This document shows positions 24,448 through 35,453 of a DNA stretch of 64,000 nt, piece after piece; position 1 is the first letter of the stretch; each line of letters starts with the position of its first letter. The position numbers and the translations under genes are program-made. The notes below the pieces were generated by a model. The model was not told the DNA's origin, did no database searches, and saw only the letters and a list, made by a program, of their open reading frames with translations. Source of the stretch: Castellaniella sp. S9 (GTDB taxonomy: Bacteria > Pseudomonadota > Gammaproteobacteria > Burkholderiales > Burkholderiaceae_B); assembly GCF_027257175.1 (NCBI RefSeq), contig NZ_JAPFGD010000008.1:1-64000 (forward strand), written 5' to 3'.

Positions 24448-26345
24448 GCAGGCATGACGATTCCGTGGCGATCCAGCCGGGCGTGGCGGCGCCCGAGGGC
24501 CGCGCCGCTTCAACATCCGCCGGCGGGTTGCGGCGCCGCTACAAGGTCGAGGGCCTGACCATCGTCGTCCTCGCGGTCGCGCCGTTTCTCGCGCCGCTCG
24601 TGGGCGCCGGCCCCGACCTGCTGGGCCGGGTGCTGATCTGGGGCCTGTTCGGCCTGGGCTTCGACTTGCTGTTCGGCTATGCGGGGCTGTTGTCGTTCGG
24701 CCAGGCCGCCTTCTATGGCACCGGCGCCTTCGTGACCGCCTATTTGATGACCAGCGGCATTGTCGAGAACATGCTGATCGCCCTGGCATTGTCGGTGATG
24801 GTGGCGGCGGTGCTGGGCCTGGCAATCGGCTATCTCACCCTGCGGCGCAGCGGCATTTACTTCGCGATGAGCACGCTGGCCTTTGCCGAGATGATCTACT
24901 TCCTCGAATTCGGGCCGCTGCGCGACTGGACCGGCGGCGAGAACGGCATTCCCGGCATCCCCGAGGCCTCGATCGACCTCGGGTTCTTCAGCTATGTGAT
25001 CTCGCCGGGCTGGCCGATGTACGTTTTCCTCGCGGTGATGTTCTTCATCGGCTTCGTGCTGGCGCGGCGGATTTCGTTTTCGCCCTTCGGCGTGATCCTG
25101 ACGGCCATCCGCGACAATCCGCAGCGCGCCATGGCCGTGGGGCACCGCATCCAGTCCTACAAGCTCGCCATCTTCATGGTGGCGGCGGGCTATGGCGGCA
25201 TCGCCGGCGGCCTGCTCGGCCTGTTCCAGGGCTATATGCCGCCCGACGCCTTCAACATCCACACCTCCGCCGAGGTCGTCATCCAGACGGTGATGGGCGG
25301 CGCGGGCACCTTGTTCGGCCCCTTGCTGGGCGCCCTGATCTGGTTGTATCTGTTCGAGGTCCTGCAGTTCGTGGACGCCATCGGCCCGTACTGGCGGCTG
25401 ATCCTCGGCGTGATCTTCGTGATCCTGGTCACGGTGTTCCGGCGCGGCATCTGCGGCGAGTACATCGCCTGGCAGGCGCGCCGCGCCGCCCGGCGCGTCG
25501 GCAAGGCGGTGGGCACGGCCGGCGCGGCCGCACCCGGCCGCGGCGGGCACCACCATCTCGTGATGCGCGAGGCGCAGCCCCTGCCCGCCGGGACGCCGAT
25601 CCTGCGGGCCGACAACATCGCCAAGCACTATGGCGGCCTCAAGGCGGTCAAGGGCGTGTCGATCGAGGTCCAGGAGGGCGAGCTGCGGGGCCTGATCGGG
25701 CCCAACGGCGCGGGCAAGTCGACGTTCTTCCGCATGCTGGCGGGCGAAATCCAGCCCACCTTCGGTTCCGTGCACCTGCGCGGCGACGAGATCACCGGCA
25801 TCGGCGTCACCCGGGTGTGCCAGCTCGGCATGAGCAAGTCCTATCAGGTCAACGAGCTGTTCGATGCGCTGACGGTGCGCCAGAACATCCTGATGTCCGT
25901 CCTGGGGCAAAAACGCGGCGCCTTCCGTTTCGATGCGCTGGGCACGATCGAGGGGGTGAAGGGCTGCCATGCGCAGGTCGATGCGGCGATCGAGCTGGTC
26001 GAGCTCGGCGCGCGCGCCGATACGCCGGTCCACGAGCTCTCGTACGGGGAAAAGCGGCGCGTCGAGATCGGCCTGGCGCTGGCCACCGGGGCCAACGTGC
26101 TGCTGCTCGACGAGCCCCTGGCCGGCATGAGCCCCGAGGAGCGCGTCCACGCGGTGGCGTTGCTCAAGTCCATCCGCAAGGGCCGCACGGTGCTCATCGT
26201 CGAACACGACATGGATGCCATGTTCGAGCTTGCCGACCGCATCACCGTGCTGTATGACGGGAACTTCCTTGCCGAGGGCACGCCCGAGGACATCAAGGCC
26301 AATCAGTCCGTGCAGGACGCCTACCTGGGAGGGTTCGGACAATGA
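24444..26345 (+). CDS. Fused Liv-type ABC permease-ATPase (LivM-LivG)
   Basis: One uninterrupted frame of 633 residues. Residues about 1-350 are a LivM permease (FDLLFGYAGLLSFGQAAFYGTGAF, LTAIRDNPQRAMAVG, VMGGAGTLFGPLLGALI). After a Gly/Ala/Arg-rich linker with HHH (about 355-375) residues about 390-633 form a LivG ATPase: Walker A GPNGAGKST, signature LSYGEKRRVEIG, Walker B LLLLDEPLAG and the switch His in VEHDMDAMF. Normally these are separate proteins. No internal ribosome-binding site stands out before the ATPase part. Start and stop overlap the neighbours by ATGA. The fusion fixes one ATPase to one permease half. Confidence 0.9.
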   Translation: MSRHDDSVAIQPGVAAPEGRAASTSAGGLRRRYKVEGLTIVVLAVAPFLAPLVGAGPDLLGRVLIWGLFGLGFDLLFGYAGLLSFGQAAFYGTGAFVTAYLMTSGIVENMLIALALSVMVAAVLGLAIGYLTLRRSGIYFAMSTLAFAEMIYFLEFGPLRDWTGGENGIPGIPEASIDLGFFSYVISPGWPMYVFLAVMFFIGFVLARRISFSPFGVILTAIRDNPQRAMAVGHRIQSYKLAIFMVAAGYGGIAGGLLGLFQGYMPPDAFNIHTSAEVVIQTVMGGAGTLFGPLLGALIWLYLFEVLQFVDAIGPYWRLILGVIFVILVTVFRRGICGEYIAWQARRAARRVGKAVGTAGAAAPGRGGHHHLVMREAQPLPAGTPILRADNIAKHYGGLKAVKGVSIEVQEGELRGLIGPNGAGKSTFFRMLAGEIQPTFGSVHLRGDEITGIGVTRVCQLGMSKSYQVNELFDALTVRQNILMSVLGQKRGAFRFDALGTIEGVKGCHAQVDAAIELVELGARADTPVHELSYGEKRRVEIGLALATGANVLLLDEPLAGMSPEERVHAVALLKSIRKGRTVLIVEHDMDAMFELADRITVLYDGNFLAEGTPEDIKANQSVQDAYLGGFGQ

Positions 26346-27046
26346 GCTTGCTGAACGCCGAGCGCATCAATACCTATTACGGGGATTCCCATATCCTCTT
26401 CGACGTCTCGATGGACATCCGCGAGAACGAGGTCGTGGCCCTGCTCGGGCGCAACGGCGCGGGCAAGTCCACCTTGCTCAAGACCCTCGCCGGCGCCCTG
26501 TCGCCCAAGTCGGGAACGATCGAGTTCGCGGGCACGTCCATCCACGACAAGCCCGCTCACGAGATCGCCCGCCTGGGTCTGCAGCTCGTGCCCGAGGAGC
26601 GCCGGGTGATCGGCGGCATCACCGTTCACGAGAACCTCAAGCTCGCGGCCATGACAGCGGCCAAGCCGCTGGACTACGCCGAGATCTACCGGACCTTCCC
26701 GCGGCTGGACGAGCGGCGCGGGAACAAGGGCCGCGAGCTCTCGGGCGGCGAGCAGCAGATGGTGGCCATCGCCCGGGCCATGATCCGCGATGCGCGCCTG
26801 ATTCTTCTCGACGAGCCCTTCGAGGGGCTGGCGCCGCTGATCGTGCGCGACCTCATGCGGGTCTGCCAGGAACTGGCCGGGCAGGGCCGCACGATCCTGG
26901 TCGTCGAACAGAACGTGGCGGCCGCCTTGTCGATGGCCAGCCGCTGCTACTTGCTCAACACCGGCCATGTCGTCTTCAGCGGCACCAGCGACGAATTGCG
27001 CACCCGCCCCGAGATCATGAACCGGTACCTGGGCGTCGCCGCCTGA
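26342..27046 (+). CDS. livF: Liv-type ABC ATPase LivF
   Basis: 234 residues with Walker A GRNGAGKST, Q-loop region, signature ELSGGEQQMVAIARAM, Walker B LILLDEPFEGL and switch His replaced in the usual LivF way by VVEQNVAAAL. It pairs with the ATPase half of the LivM-LivG protein to power uptake. The ATG overlaps the previous stop as ATGA. It ends the transporter part; the synthetase gene begins 82 bp further on with its own strong AGGAGG. Confidence 0.93.
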   Translation: MSLLNAERINTYYGDSHILFDVSMDIRENEVVALLGRNGAGKSTLLKTLAGALSPKSGTIEFAGTSIHDKPAHEIARLGLQLVPEERRVIGGITVHENLKLAAMTAAKPLDYAEIYRTFPRLDERRGNKGRELSGGEQQMVAIARAMIRDARLILLDEPFEGLAPLIVRDLMRVCQELAGQGRTILVVEQNVAAALSMASRCYLLNTGHVVFSGTSDELRTRPEIMNRYLGVAA

Positions 27047-27128
27047 GCGGCGTCGCCGCGGCGCGTCCCGGGATCGCGGGGGTTCCGGGGGGGGGCGCAT
27101 CAACCTATGACTGGACAGGAGGTCTGCT

Positions 27129-29108
<1,980 letters not shown>

Positions 29109-29137
29109 GCCATGCCGTCCGTTTCATAATGTGATAT

Positions 29138-29160
29138 GCGCCGCGCTTCGTGCGCGGCGC
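29138..29160. terminator. Strong GC hairpin after acs
   Basis: GCGCCGCGC pairs perfectly with GCGCGGCGC around a TTCGT loop, 30 bp after the acs stop. There is no T-run, so rho-independent activity is uncertain. It sits just before the regulator gene and argues against using the start at 29136 for that gene. Confidence 0.45.
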
Positions 29161-29189
29161 GAGCCGTGCTTTATGTTGAGGGTCGTGCC

Positions 29190-29957
29190 ATGCGATTCAA
29201 TTCTGGAGTGCGTTACGCATTGAGCTGCGCCATTCAATCCCTGCCCGATGGCGGCCTGCTGGCCGATTCCGGTGGCGGCAGGCCGCAATTGATGTTTCCC
29301 ATCACCGGGACGCTGCTGGTGGCCAGCGACGCCGGCCACTGGGTGGTGTCGTCCTCGCGCGCCGTCTGGCTGTCCGGGCGCGACCGGCACCAGGTGCGCG
29401 CCCTGGGCAATGTGCGGATGAAGATCTTCGTCTTCGATCCGCAGGCCTCGCCCGCGCTGCCGGAGCGCAGTTGCGTGCTGCACGTCACCCCCTTGTTGCG
29501 CGAGGTCATGCGTTCGCTGACGCAGTACGGCAACCCGCCGCGGCCCAGCCGCAAGGCCCAGCTGCTGGGCGAACTCCTGCTGGAAAAGGTCATCGATCGC
29601 GCGCCGCCGCCCATCGAGCTGCCCGAGCCCCGCGACCCGCGACTGGCGGCGATCTGCGCCCGTATCCAGCTGCACCCGGACGATGCGACCACCCTGGGGC
29701 AGTTCGCCGCCGACATGGGCTGCAGCGAACGCACCCTGCATCGCCTGTTCCTGCAGGAAACCGGCATGAGCTTCACTGTCTGGCGCCACCAGGCCAAGCT
29801 ACGCCTGGCCTTGGAATGGCTCGCGCAGGGGCGTTCGATCCTGGATATTTCCCTGGACCTGGGCTACCAGAACCAGGGCGCCTTCACCGCCATGTTCCGC
29901 AAATACCTCGGCACCGCGCCCAGCCGCTACGCCCAGCCGGAACCCGCCAACGCCTGA
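29190..29957 (+). CDS. AraC-family transcriptional regulator
   Basis: 255 residues: an N-terminal cupin-like sensing domain (PQLMFPITGTLLVASDAGHWVVSSSRAVWL) and a C-terminal AraC DNA-binding domain (about 165-250) with two helix-turn-helix units: TLGQFAADMGCSERTLHRLF and RSILDISLDLGYQNQGAFTAMFRKYLG. It resembles the YesN/AraC type with an anion or small-ligand cupin. Target genes are unknown; the acs-Liv genes upstream on the same strand are candidates. I chose the ATG at 29190, since the earlier one lies in a hairpin. Confidence 0.85.
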   Translation: MRFNSGVRYALSCAIQSLPDGGLLADSGGGRPQLMFPITGTLLVASDAGHWVVSSSRAVWLSGRDRHQVRALGNVRMKIFVFDPQASPALPERSCVLHVTPLLREVMRSLTQYGNPPRPSRKAQLLGELLLEKVIDRAPPPIELPEPRDPRLAAICARIQLHPDDATTLGQFAADMGCSERTLHRLFLQETGMSFTVWRHQAKLRLALEWLAQGRSILDISLDLGYQNQGAFTAMFRKYLGTAPSRYAQPEPANA

Positions 29958-30079
29958 GCGCCGCCGCCCGGCATCACGGACGCGCGTGCCTTCGGCCTTG
30001 CCACTGGATGCCGCGGGCTTGCGTCGGGAACGATTCGGCAAGACACTGCATCCAATGGGACTCATGAATGGAGGACCTT

Positions 30080-30856
30080 ATGGATGCGATGGTGATCGCC
30101 ACGCCGCCGGATCGGCCGGCGCGCGCGGCGGGCGGCCCGGCGGATGCCGGGCCCCATGACCTCGGGGATGCGGCCGAATGCGGCGAGCTGGCCGAGATCG
30201 CCCGGGTGGCCGCGGGAGACGCGCGCGCGTTCGAGCGGCTGATGCGGCGCCACAATACGCGCATGTACCGCGCCGCGCGCAGCATCCTCAAGAACGAGGC
30301 CGAGGCCGAGGACGCCGTCCAGGAGGCCTACTGGAAGGCCTATCTGAACATCGGCACGTTCCGGGCCGATGCGCGGCTCTCGACTTGGCTGACGCGCATC
30401 GTCGTCAATGAGTCCCTGATGCGCCTGAGGCGGAACAAACGCCGCGCGCAGTTCATCCAATCCGACATGGACACCCGTCACGACCTCGATCGGCTGGACG
30501 CCTCGGCGGTACCTGGATACGCCGACGACAATCCGGCGCACGCCGCCTGGCGCGCCGAAGTGCGCGGCCTCATCGAACGGCGCCTCGACGAACTGCCGGA
30601 CGACTATCGCACGGTCTTCATGCTGCGCGCCGTCGAGGACATGCCGGCCGTCGAGGTCGCCGCGGTGCTGGGCATCCCCGAGGCGACCGTGCGCACGCGC
30701 TATTTCCGGGCGCGCCGCCTGATGCGCGGCGCCTTGTCCCAGGACATGGACTTGTGCGGCCGCGATGCGTTTGCCTTTGCGGGAGGCCGCTGTGATCGGA
30801 TCGTGACCGCCGTGCTGGCACGCCTGGCCGCCCATGGGGCGGGGACGGGCGACTGA
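30080..30856 (+). CDS. ECF-type RNA polymerase sigma factor
   Basis: 258 residues. After an Ala/Pro-rich N-terminal extension of about 35 residues come sigma region 2 (FERLMRRHNTRMYRAARSIL, EAEDAVQEAYWKAY, STWLTRIVVNESL) and region 4 (LDELPDDYRTVFMLRAVEDMPAVEVAAVLGIPEATVRTRYFRARRL, described here by its start and end). It directs polymerase to stress or surface-signal promoters. GGAGG fixes the ATG at 30080. No anti-sigma factor gene follows; the next genes are on the other strand. The C-terminus contains a Cys (GGRCDRIV), of unknown meaning. Confidence 0.88.
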   Translation: MDAMVIATPPDRPARAAGGPADAGPHDLGDAAECGELAEIARVAAGDARAFERLMRRHNTRMYRAARSILKNEAEAEDAVQEAYWKAYLNIGTFRADARLSTWLTRIVVNESLMRLRRNKRRAQFIQSDMDTRHDLDRLDASAVPGYADDNPAHAAWRAEVRGLIERRLDELPDDYRTVFMLRAVEDMPAVEVAAVLGIPEATVRTRYFRARRLMRGALSQDMDLCGRDAFAFAGGRCDRIVTAVLARLAAHGAGTGD

Positions 30857-30889
30857 AACGAGGGCGCGGTGTGCCTGCCGCGCGCCGGA

Positions 30890-31573
30890 TCAGCGGGGAT
30901 GCTGGATGCGCAGCCGGCGCTCGATCAGGTGCGCACAGCCCAGCAGGAACATATTGATCGCCAGGTACAGGATGCCGGCGATGATGAAGGTCTCGACGAT
31001 GAGGAAGCTCTGGCTCATGAGCCGGCGGGCATAGCCGGTGAGCTCCATCACCGCGATGGTGGAGGCCAGGCTGGTGCCTTTGATGGCCAGCACCAGTTCG
31101 TTGCTGTAGGCCGGAAACGCCTGGCGCACGGCCAGCGGGAACACAATCCGGCGAAAGGCGAGGACACGGCCCATGCCGCAGGCGCGCGCGGCGTCGATCT
31201 GTCCCTGGGGCACCGACTGCAGGCCGCCGCGGATGGCCTCGCTCATGTAGGCGCCGCTGTTCATGCCGATGGCCAGGATCGCGCAACGCACGCCGTCGCT
31301 GAACAGCCACCACAAGGCGGGTTGTTCGCGGATGAAGCCGATGGCGCCCACGCCGTAGTACAGGACGAAGAGCTGGATCAGCAGGGGCGTGCCGCGAAAC
31401 AGGGTGCTGTAGGCAAAGGCGCAGCCGCTCAGCAGGCGGTTGCCCGAGACGCGCATCAAGGCCGCCGCCAGGCCCAGCAGGGAGGCCAGGACGATCGCCG
31501 ACAGGCCGATGAGGGCCGTGATCCAGAAGCCCTCGATCAGGACCGGGATCGCCTGTTCGATCAGCGCGATCAT
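30890..31573 (-). CDS. Polar amino-acid ABC permease, HisM-like
   Basis: 227 residues with five hydrophobic segments and the permease EAA-loop region AARACGMGRVLAFRRIVFPLAVRQAFPAYSNE. The segment STLFRGTPLLIQLFVLYYG is typical of arginine/lysine/histidine-type permeases (HisM/ArtM). It is the last gene of a three-gene transporter and overlaps the companion permease gene by ATGA. No ATPase gene of this system is in the window, so it must be encoded elsewhere or shared. Confidence 0.88.
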   Translation of the reverse strand: MIALIEQAIPVLIEGFWITALIGLSAIVLASLLGLAAALMRVSGNRLLSGCAFAYSTLFRGTPLLIQLFVLYYGVGAIGFIREQPALWWLFSDGVRCAILAIGMNSGAYMSEAIRGGLQSVPQGQIDAARACGMGRVLAFRRIVFPLAVRQAFPAYSNELVLAIKGTSLASTIAVMELTGYARRLMSQSFLIVETFIIAGILYLAINMFLLGCAHLIERRLRIQHPR

Positions 31574-32286
31574 GCGGCGGCCCTGCGCATGCCGTGGCCG
31601 TAGCGGCGTTCCGCCAGGACGAACAGCCCCTGGCTGAACAGGCCGATGAGGAAATACAGCGCGCCGGCCAGGAGGTACAAGGTCATGGGCTCGCGCGTGG
31701 CCGCCGCGCCCAGCACCGCCGCGCGCATGAGTTCGACCAGGCCGACGAGCGAAATCAGCGCGGTGTCCTTCAGCGCGTTCTGCCAGACGTTGTTGGCGCC
31801 CGGCAGGGCGTACCAGAGCAGCTGCGGCAGGGTGATGCGCCGCAGGCATTGTGCGCGGCTCATGCCGAAGGCGCGCGCCGCCTCGATCTGTCCGGGATCG
31901 ATGGCCTTGAAGGCGCCCCGGAACACCTCGACGCTGTAGGAGCCCGAGATCAGGCCGATCGCCAGGATGCCGATGAGCATGGGAAAGGCGCTGCTCATCA
32001 GTTCGTCCCATGCCAGATAGTCGGCCAGGTCGGCCGCCGGCTGGACGGTGCCGAAGAACAGCAGGTAGATGATGAGCAGTTCGGGGACGCTGCGCACGAT
32101 CAGGGTGTACAGGCCGACCAGGCCCCGCACCGGCCAGCTGCCGCCGATCTTGGCCGCCGCGCCGGCGATGCCGATGGCCATGCCCAGCGCGATGCCGCAC
32201 AATGAGATAAAGATCGTCATCCCGGCGCCGCGCAGCAGCATGCCGATCCAGCCGGACTGGAGGATGTCGATCAGGGCGGTGTTCAT
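31570..32286 (-). CDS. Polar amino-acid ABC permease, HisQ-like
   Basis: 238 residues with five helices, VRSVPELLIIYLLFFGTVQPAADL near the middle and the EAA loop AARAFGMSRAQCLRRITLPQLLWYALPG. It pairs with the permease encoded directly downstream to make a heterodimeric channel, as HisQ/HisM do. It follows the binding-protein gene after 52 bp and overlaps the next gene by four bases. Confidence 0.88.
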   Translation of the reverse strand: MNTALIDILQSGWIGMLLRGAGMTIFISLCGIALGMAIGIAGAAAKIGGSWPVRGLVGLYTLIVRSVPELLIIYLLFFGTVQPAADLADYLAWDELMSSAFPMLIGILAIGLISGSYSVEVFRGAFKAIDPGQIEAARAFGMSRAQCLRRITLPQLLWYALPGANNVWQNALKDTALISLVGLVELMRAAVLGAAATREPMTLYLLAGALYFLIGLFSQGLFVLAERRYGHGMRRAAA

Positions 32287-32338
32287 GGGGCGTGTGGCGC
32301 GCGCCGGCCCCGCGCGGGACCGGCTGCGGACGAATGGA

Positions 32339-33151
32339 TCAGGGGCAGGCCTGATAGTTCGAGAGATCGACGCCGAACCATTTCTCGCTGGATGCCTTGA
32401 CGGTCCCGTCTGCGATCATGGCGCACAGCGCGGCGTCGACCCGTTTTTTCAGCTCGACGTTCTTTTGGTTGATGCCGGCGCCGATGCCCAGCCCGAGGAC
32501 TTCGGGGGCGGCGCTGCTCTTGATCACGTGATGGGCCATGGCGAACTGCCCGTCGCCGGCTTTCTTGAGGAACTGGCTCTGGGGCGTCACCTCGGAGAAC
32601 GTGCCGTCCAGGCGGCCCGAGGACAGGTCCATCTGCATCTGATCCTGGGTCTCGTAGGTCTTGAGCGTGATGCCGGGCGCGAATTTCTGCAGGAAGGCGC
32701 CCTGGGTGGTGCCGCCTTGCACGCCGATGGTCTTGCCGGCCAGGCCCTTGAAGATCGCCTCCTGGTCGGGCGCGTCGATCAGCGGGCTGTTCTTGGGCAG
32801 CACGAAGGCCGAGTCCTCGGTGGCGTACGGGATGCTGAAGGCGATGACCTTGGCGCGCTCCGCGGTCACGGACATGCCCGAGATCACCAGGTCGAAGCGC
32901 TCGGCCTGCAAGGCCGGGATCAGGCTGTCGAAGGCCTGCACCACAAAGCGGCATTTGGCCTCGAGGCGCTGGCACAGCGCGTGGCCGATGTCGGCGTCGA
33001 AGCCCGTGACCTTGCCCGAGGCGTCCACCATGCTCCAGGGCGGATAGCCCCCTTCGGTGCCGATCTTGAGGGTGGCGGCCGAGGCGGCCGTGGACAGGCC
33101 GGCCAGGCCGATGGCCGCGCACAGGGCGGCCTTGCGTAGGATAGAGGTCAT
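32339..33151 (-). CDS. Amino-acid ABC substrate-binding protein, HisJ/ArgT-like
   Basis: About 270 residues: a signal peptide (ALCAAIGLAGLSTAASA) and a type II periplasmic binding fold with LKIGTEGGYPPWSMVDASGKVTGFD, the ligand-site SVTAERAKVIAFSIPYATEDSAF and a Cys pair (about 62 and 69) like the ArgT/HisJ disulfide. Ligands of the family are lysine, arginine, ornithine, histidine or octopine-type opines. An ATG (33151) and an in-frame GTG (33154) are both possible starts; AGGAA precedes them. Confidence 0.88.
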   Translation of the reverse strand: MTSILRKAALCAAIGLAGLSTAASAATLKIGTEGGYPPWSMVDASGKVTGFDADIGHALCQRLEAKCRFVVQAFDSLIPALQAERFDLVISGMSVTAERAKVIAFSIPYATEDSAFVLPKNSPLIDAPDQEAIFKGLAGKTIGVQGGTTQGAFLQKFAPGITLKTYETQDQMQMDLSSGRLDGTFSEVTPQSQFLKKAGDGQFAMAHHVIKSSAAPEVLGLGIGAGINQKNVELKKRVDAALCAMIADGTVKASSEKWFGVDLSNYQACP

Positions 33152-33235
33152 CACGAGCGGATTCCTGTGTTCAATCCCGGGCGGGATCGGGGTTGGAGCG
33201 AAAAAAGAGAATATTAGTCCATCTGCGGCGGCGGC

Positions 33236-34603
33236 TCAGCCCACCTGGATCTGGGCCTCGGGATAGCGCACCCGGCTGTGCTGCTGGGTGCCCAGGCTGT
33301 AGACCAGGGTCAACGGCCCGATCCGGCCGATGAACATGAGGATCACCATCAGGACGTGGCTGGCCGTCGAGAACCCCGTGGTCAGGCCCGGATCCATTCC
33401 GGTCGTGCTGAAGGTCGCGACCACCGCGAACAGAATGAACAGGAACGGCTGGTCTTCGATGAGGCAGATCACGAAGGTGCCCAGGCACACCAGCGCGCCC
33501 GAGACCATCAGCAGGGCGAGCGCCTTCTGGATGGTCTCCGGGCCCAGGGTCCGGTGCATCAGCACGACCTCGCGGCGCTGCAGGATGTACGAGCGCACGA
33601 CGGCCAGCAGCACGATGAAGGTGCCCAGCTTGATGCCGCTGGCGGTGCTGAGCGAGCCGCCGCCGATGAACATCAGCATGATCAGCAGGAACAGGGAGCT
33701 CTCGCGCAGCTGGGTGATGTCCAGGCTGGTGAATCCCGCCGTGCGCGTGCTGACGATCTGCATCCATGACGCCAGGCCCTGCTCGGCCAGGGGCAGGGCC
33801 CCCAGGGTGGCGGCGTTGCCTGATTCGATCGCCCAGAACACCAGCAGGCCGATGAGGTTGAGCGCCAGCGTGCCCAGCAGCATGAGGCGGGTGTAATGCG
33901 TGAATTTCCGCCAGGACTGCTTTTGGTGGATGTCGGCCAGGACGGTAAAGCCCAGACCGCCCAGGATGACGCAGCCGCTGAGGATGAAGGTCACGACCGG
34001 GTCGTGCGCGAACAGGGCCAGGCTGCCGTGGTAGAGCGACACCCCCGCATTGTTGAAGGCCGATACCGTATGGAACAGGGCCATCCAGGCGGCGTGCGGC
34101 AGGTCGGCGTGGCGCCACCACCAGAGCGTCAGGACCAGCGCCGCCGCAAGTTCGATCGCCAGCGAGAACTTCAGCACCGACAGCGCGGTCTGGCGGATGC
34201 GGGCGACGCTGGTCTGGTTGAAGGCCTCGAGGGCCAGGGCCTGGTAGCGCAGGCTGACGCGTTTGCCCAAGGTGAGGGCGGCAATGATGGCGAAGGTCAC
34301 GAAGCCCAGCCCGCCGATCTGGACCAGCGCGAGGACGACGAACTGCCCGAAATGGGTCAGGTCGCGGGCGGGATCGATCAGCGTCAGGCCGGTGACGGTG
34401 ACCGCGGCCGTGGCGGTGAAGAACGCCTCGAACCCGCCGAACGGGCGTTGTTGGGCGAAGGGCAGGACGAGCAGCAGGGTGCCGATCAGGATCAGGACGA
34501 TGAAGCTGCCGGCCAGGACGGCGGGCGGACTGGCCTGCAGCTGGCCGGTGCGCCGTGCCCTGCGCAGGGCCTGGTAGGGGGTGACGGAGAACAGGCGCGC
34601 CAT
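33236..34603 (-). CDS. K+ transporter membrane subunit, TrkH/KtrB family
   Basis: 455 residues with four membrane-pore-membrane repeats. The pore loops show the Gly filter in contexts such as ATAAVTVTGLTL, FHTVSAFNNAGVSLY, VSTRTAGFTSLDI and FAVVATFSTTGMDPGLT. Length is closer to KtrB than to TrkH. It moves K+ with Na+ or H+ across the inner membrane and needs a cytoplasmic NAD-binding partner, encoded 14 bp upstream on the same strand. Confidence 0.92.
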   Translation of the reverse strand: MARLFSVTPYQALRRARRTGQLQASPPAVLAGSFIVLILIGTLLLVLPFAQQRPFGGFEAFFTATAAVTVTGLTLIDPARDLTHFGQFVVLALVQIGGLGFVTFAIIAALTLGKRVSLRYQALALEAFNQTSVARIRQTALSVLKFSLAIELAAALVLTLWWWRHADLPHAAWMALFHTVSAFNNAGVSLYHGSLALFAHDPVVTFILSGCVILGGLGFTVLADIHQKQSWRKFTHYTRLMLLGTLALNLIGLLVFWAIESGNAATLGALPLAEQGLASWMQIVSTRTAGFTSLDITQLRESSLFLLIMLMFIGGGSLSTASGIKLGTFIVLLAVVRSYILQRREVVLMHRTLGPETIQKALALLMVSGALVCLGTFVICLIEDQPFLFILFAVVATFSTTGMDPGLTTGFSTASHVLMVILMFIGRIGPLTLVYSLGTQQHSRVRYPEAQIQVG

Positions 34604-34617
34604 GGTGCAGCGAAGGC

Positions 34618-35271
34618 TCAGCTGAGCTTGGGCGCGGCCATCTTGAGGTCGTGCAGCTGGCCAAAGAGAATCAGGGTGTCCTTGGCGCGCAGGACGAATT
34701 CCTCGGGGGGGTGGACGGTGGTCTCGGTGCGGCGCTTGACGGCCAGTGTCCGGATGGTGGTTTCGCCGGAGCCCAGTGTGCCTCCCAGTGTGCGCCCCTC
34801 GAGTTGCTCGCTGGCCTCGATCTGGACCACGAATTCGCCGTTGCCCAGCGGGATGTAGTCCTCGACCATCGGATAGCTGAGGGTTTGCGCGATTCGGATG
34901 CCCATTTCCTCCTCGGGATGGATGATGCGGGCGACGCCCAGCTTGCCCAGGATCAGGTGGTGGGCGCGCGAGGTGGCCTTGACCCAGATGTTTCGTGCGC
35001 CCATGGCCTTGAGGTGGACCACGCAGACCAGGCTGGCCTGCAGTTCCTCGCCGATGGCCACCAGCACCGCGTCGTAGCCGTCCAGCCCCAGTTCGGCCAG
35101 CGCGTTCTGGTCGGTCACGTCGGCGATGGCGGCGCGCGTGAGCTGGTCGGCATGCCGGTCGACCGCCTTGTCGTCGGCGTCGATGCCCAGGACCGAGTGG
35201 CCCTGGCGCATGAGTTCCAGCGAGGTCGCCGAACCGAATCGCCCTAGGCCGATGACTGCGAATTGCCCCAT
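34618..35271 (-). CDS. K+ uptake regulatory subunit, TrkA/KtrA family
   Basis: 217 residues: an RCK-N Rossmann domain with FAVIGLGRFGSATSLELMRQG (G-x-G-x-x-G) and the ribose-binding Asp after VLGID, then an RCK-C domain (about 140-217, EGRTLGGTLGSGETTIRTLAV). A single RCK unit is the KtrA type; TrkA has two. It gates the adjacent membrane subunit in response to NAD(H) or ATP/ADP. The start at 35271 was preferred since an upstream extension has no homology look. Confidence 0.9.
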   Translation of the reverse strand: MGQFAVIGLGRFGSATSLELMRQGHSVLGIDADDKAVDRHADQLTRAAIADVTDQNALAELGLDGYDAVLVAIGEELQASLVCVVHLKAMGARNIWVKATSRAHHLILGKLGVARIIHPEEEMGIRIAQTLSYPMVEDYIPLGNGEFVVQIEASEQLEGRTLGGTLGSGETTIRTLAVKRRTETTVHPPEEFVLRAKDTLILFGQLHDLKMAAPKLS

Positions 35272-35453
35272 GTGTCGTCCTGTATTTGGTGAAGTCCGTG
35301 GCGCGGGCAGCGATTCACCCGACTGGGCGGCGGGGATTTCAATGGTCACATGACCCGAATTCTGGTAAAAACCCTTATGGAGTTTTCCCTGCATTCATGG
35401 CTGAAAAATGCTGCAACGCATCAATCGATGCCCGACGCTGCCTGCATGATGAT

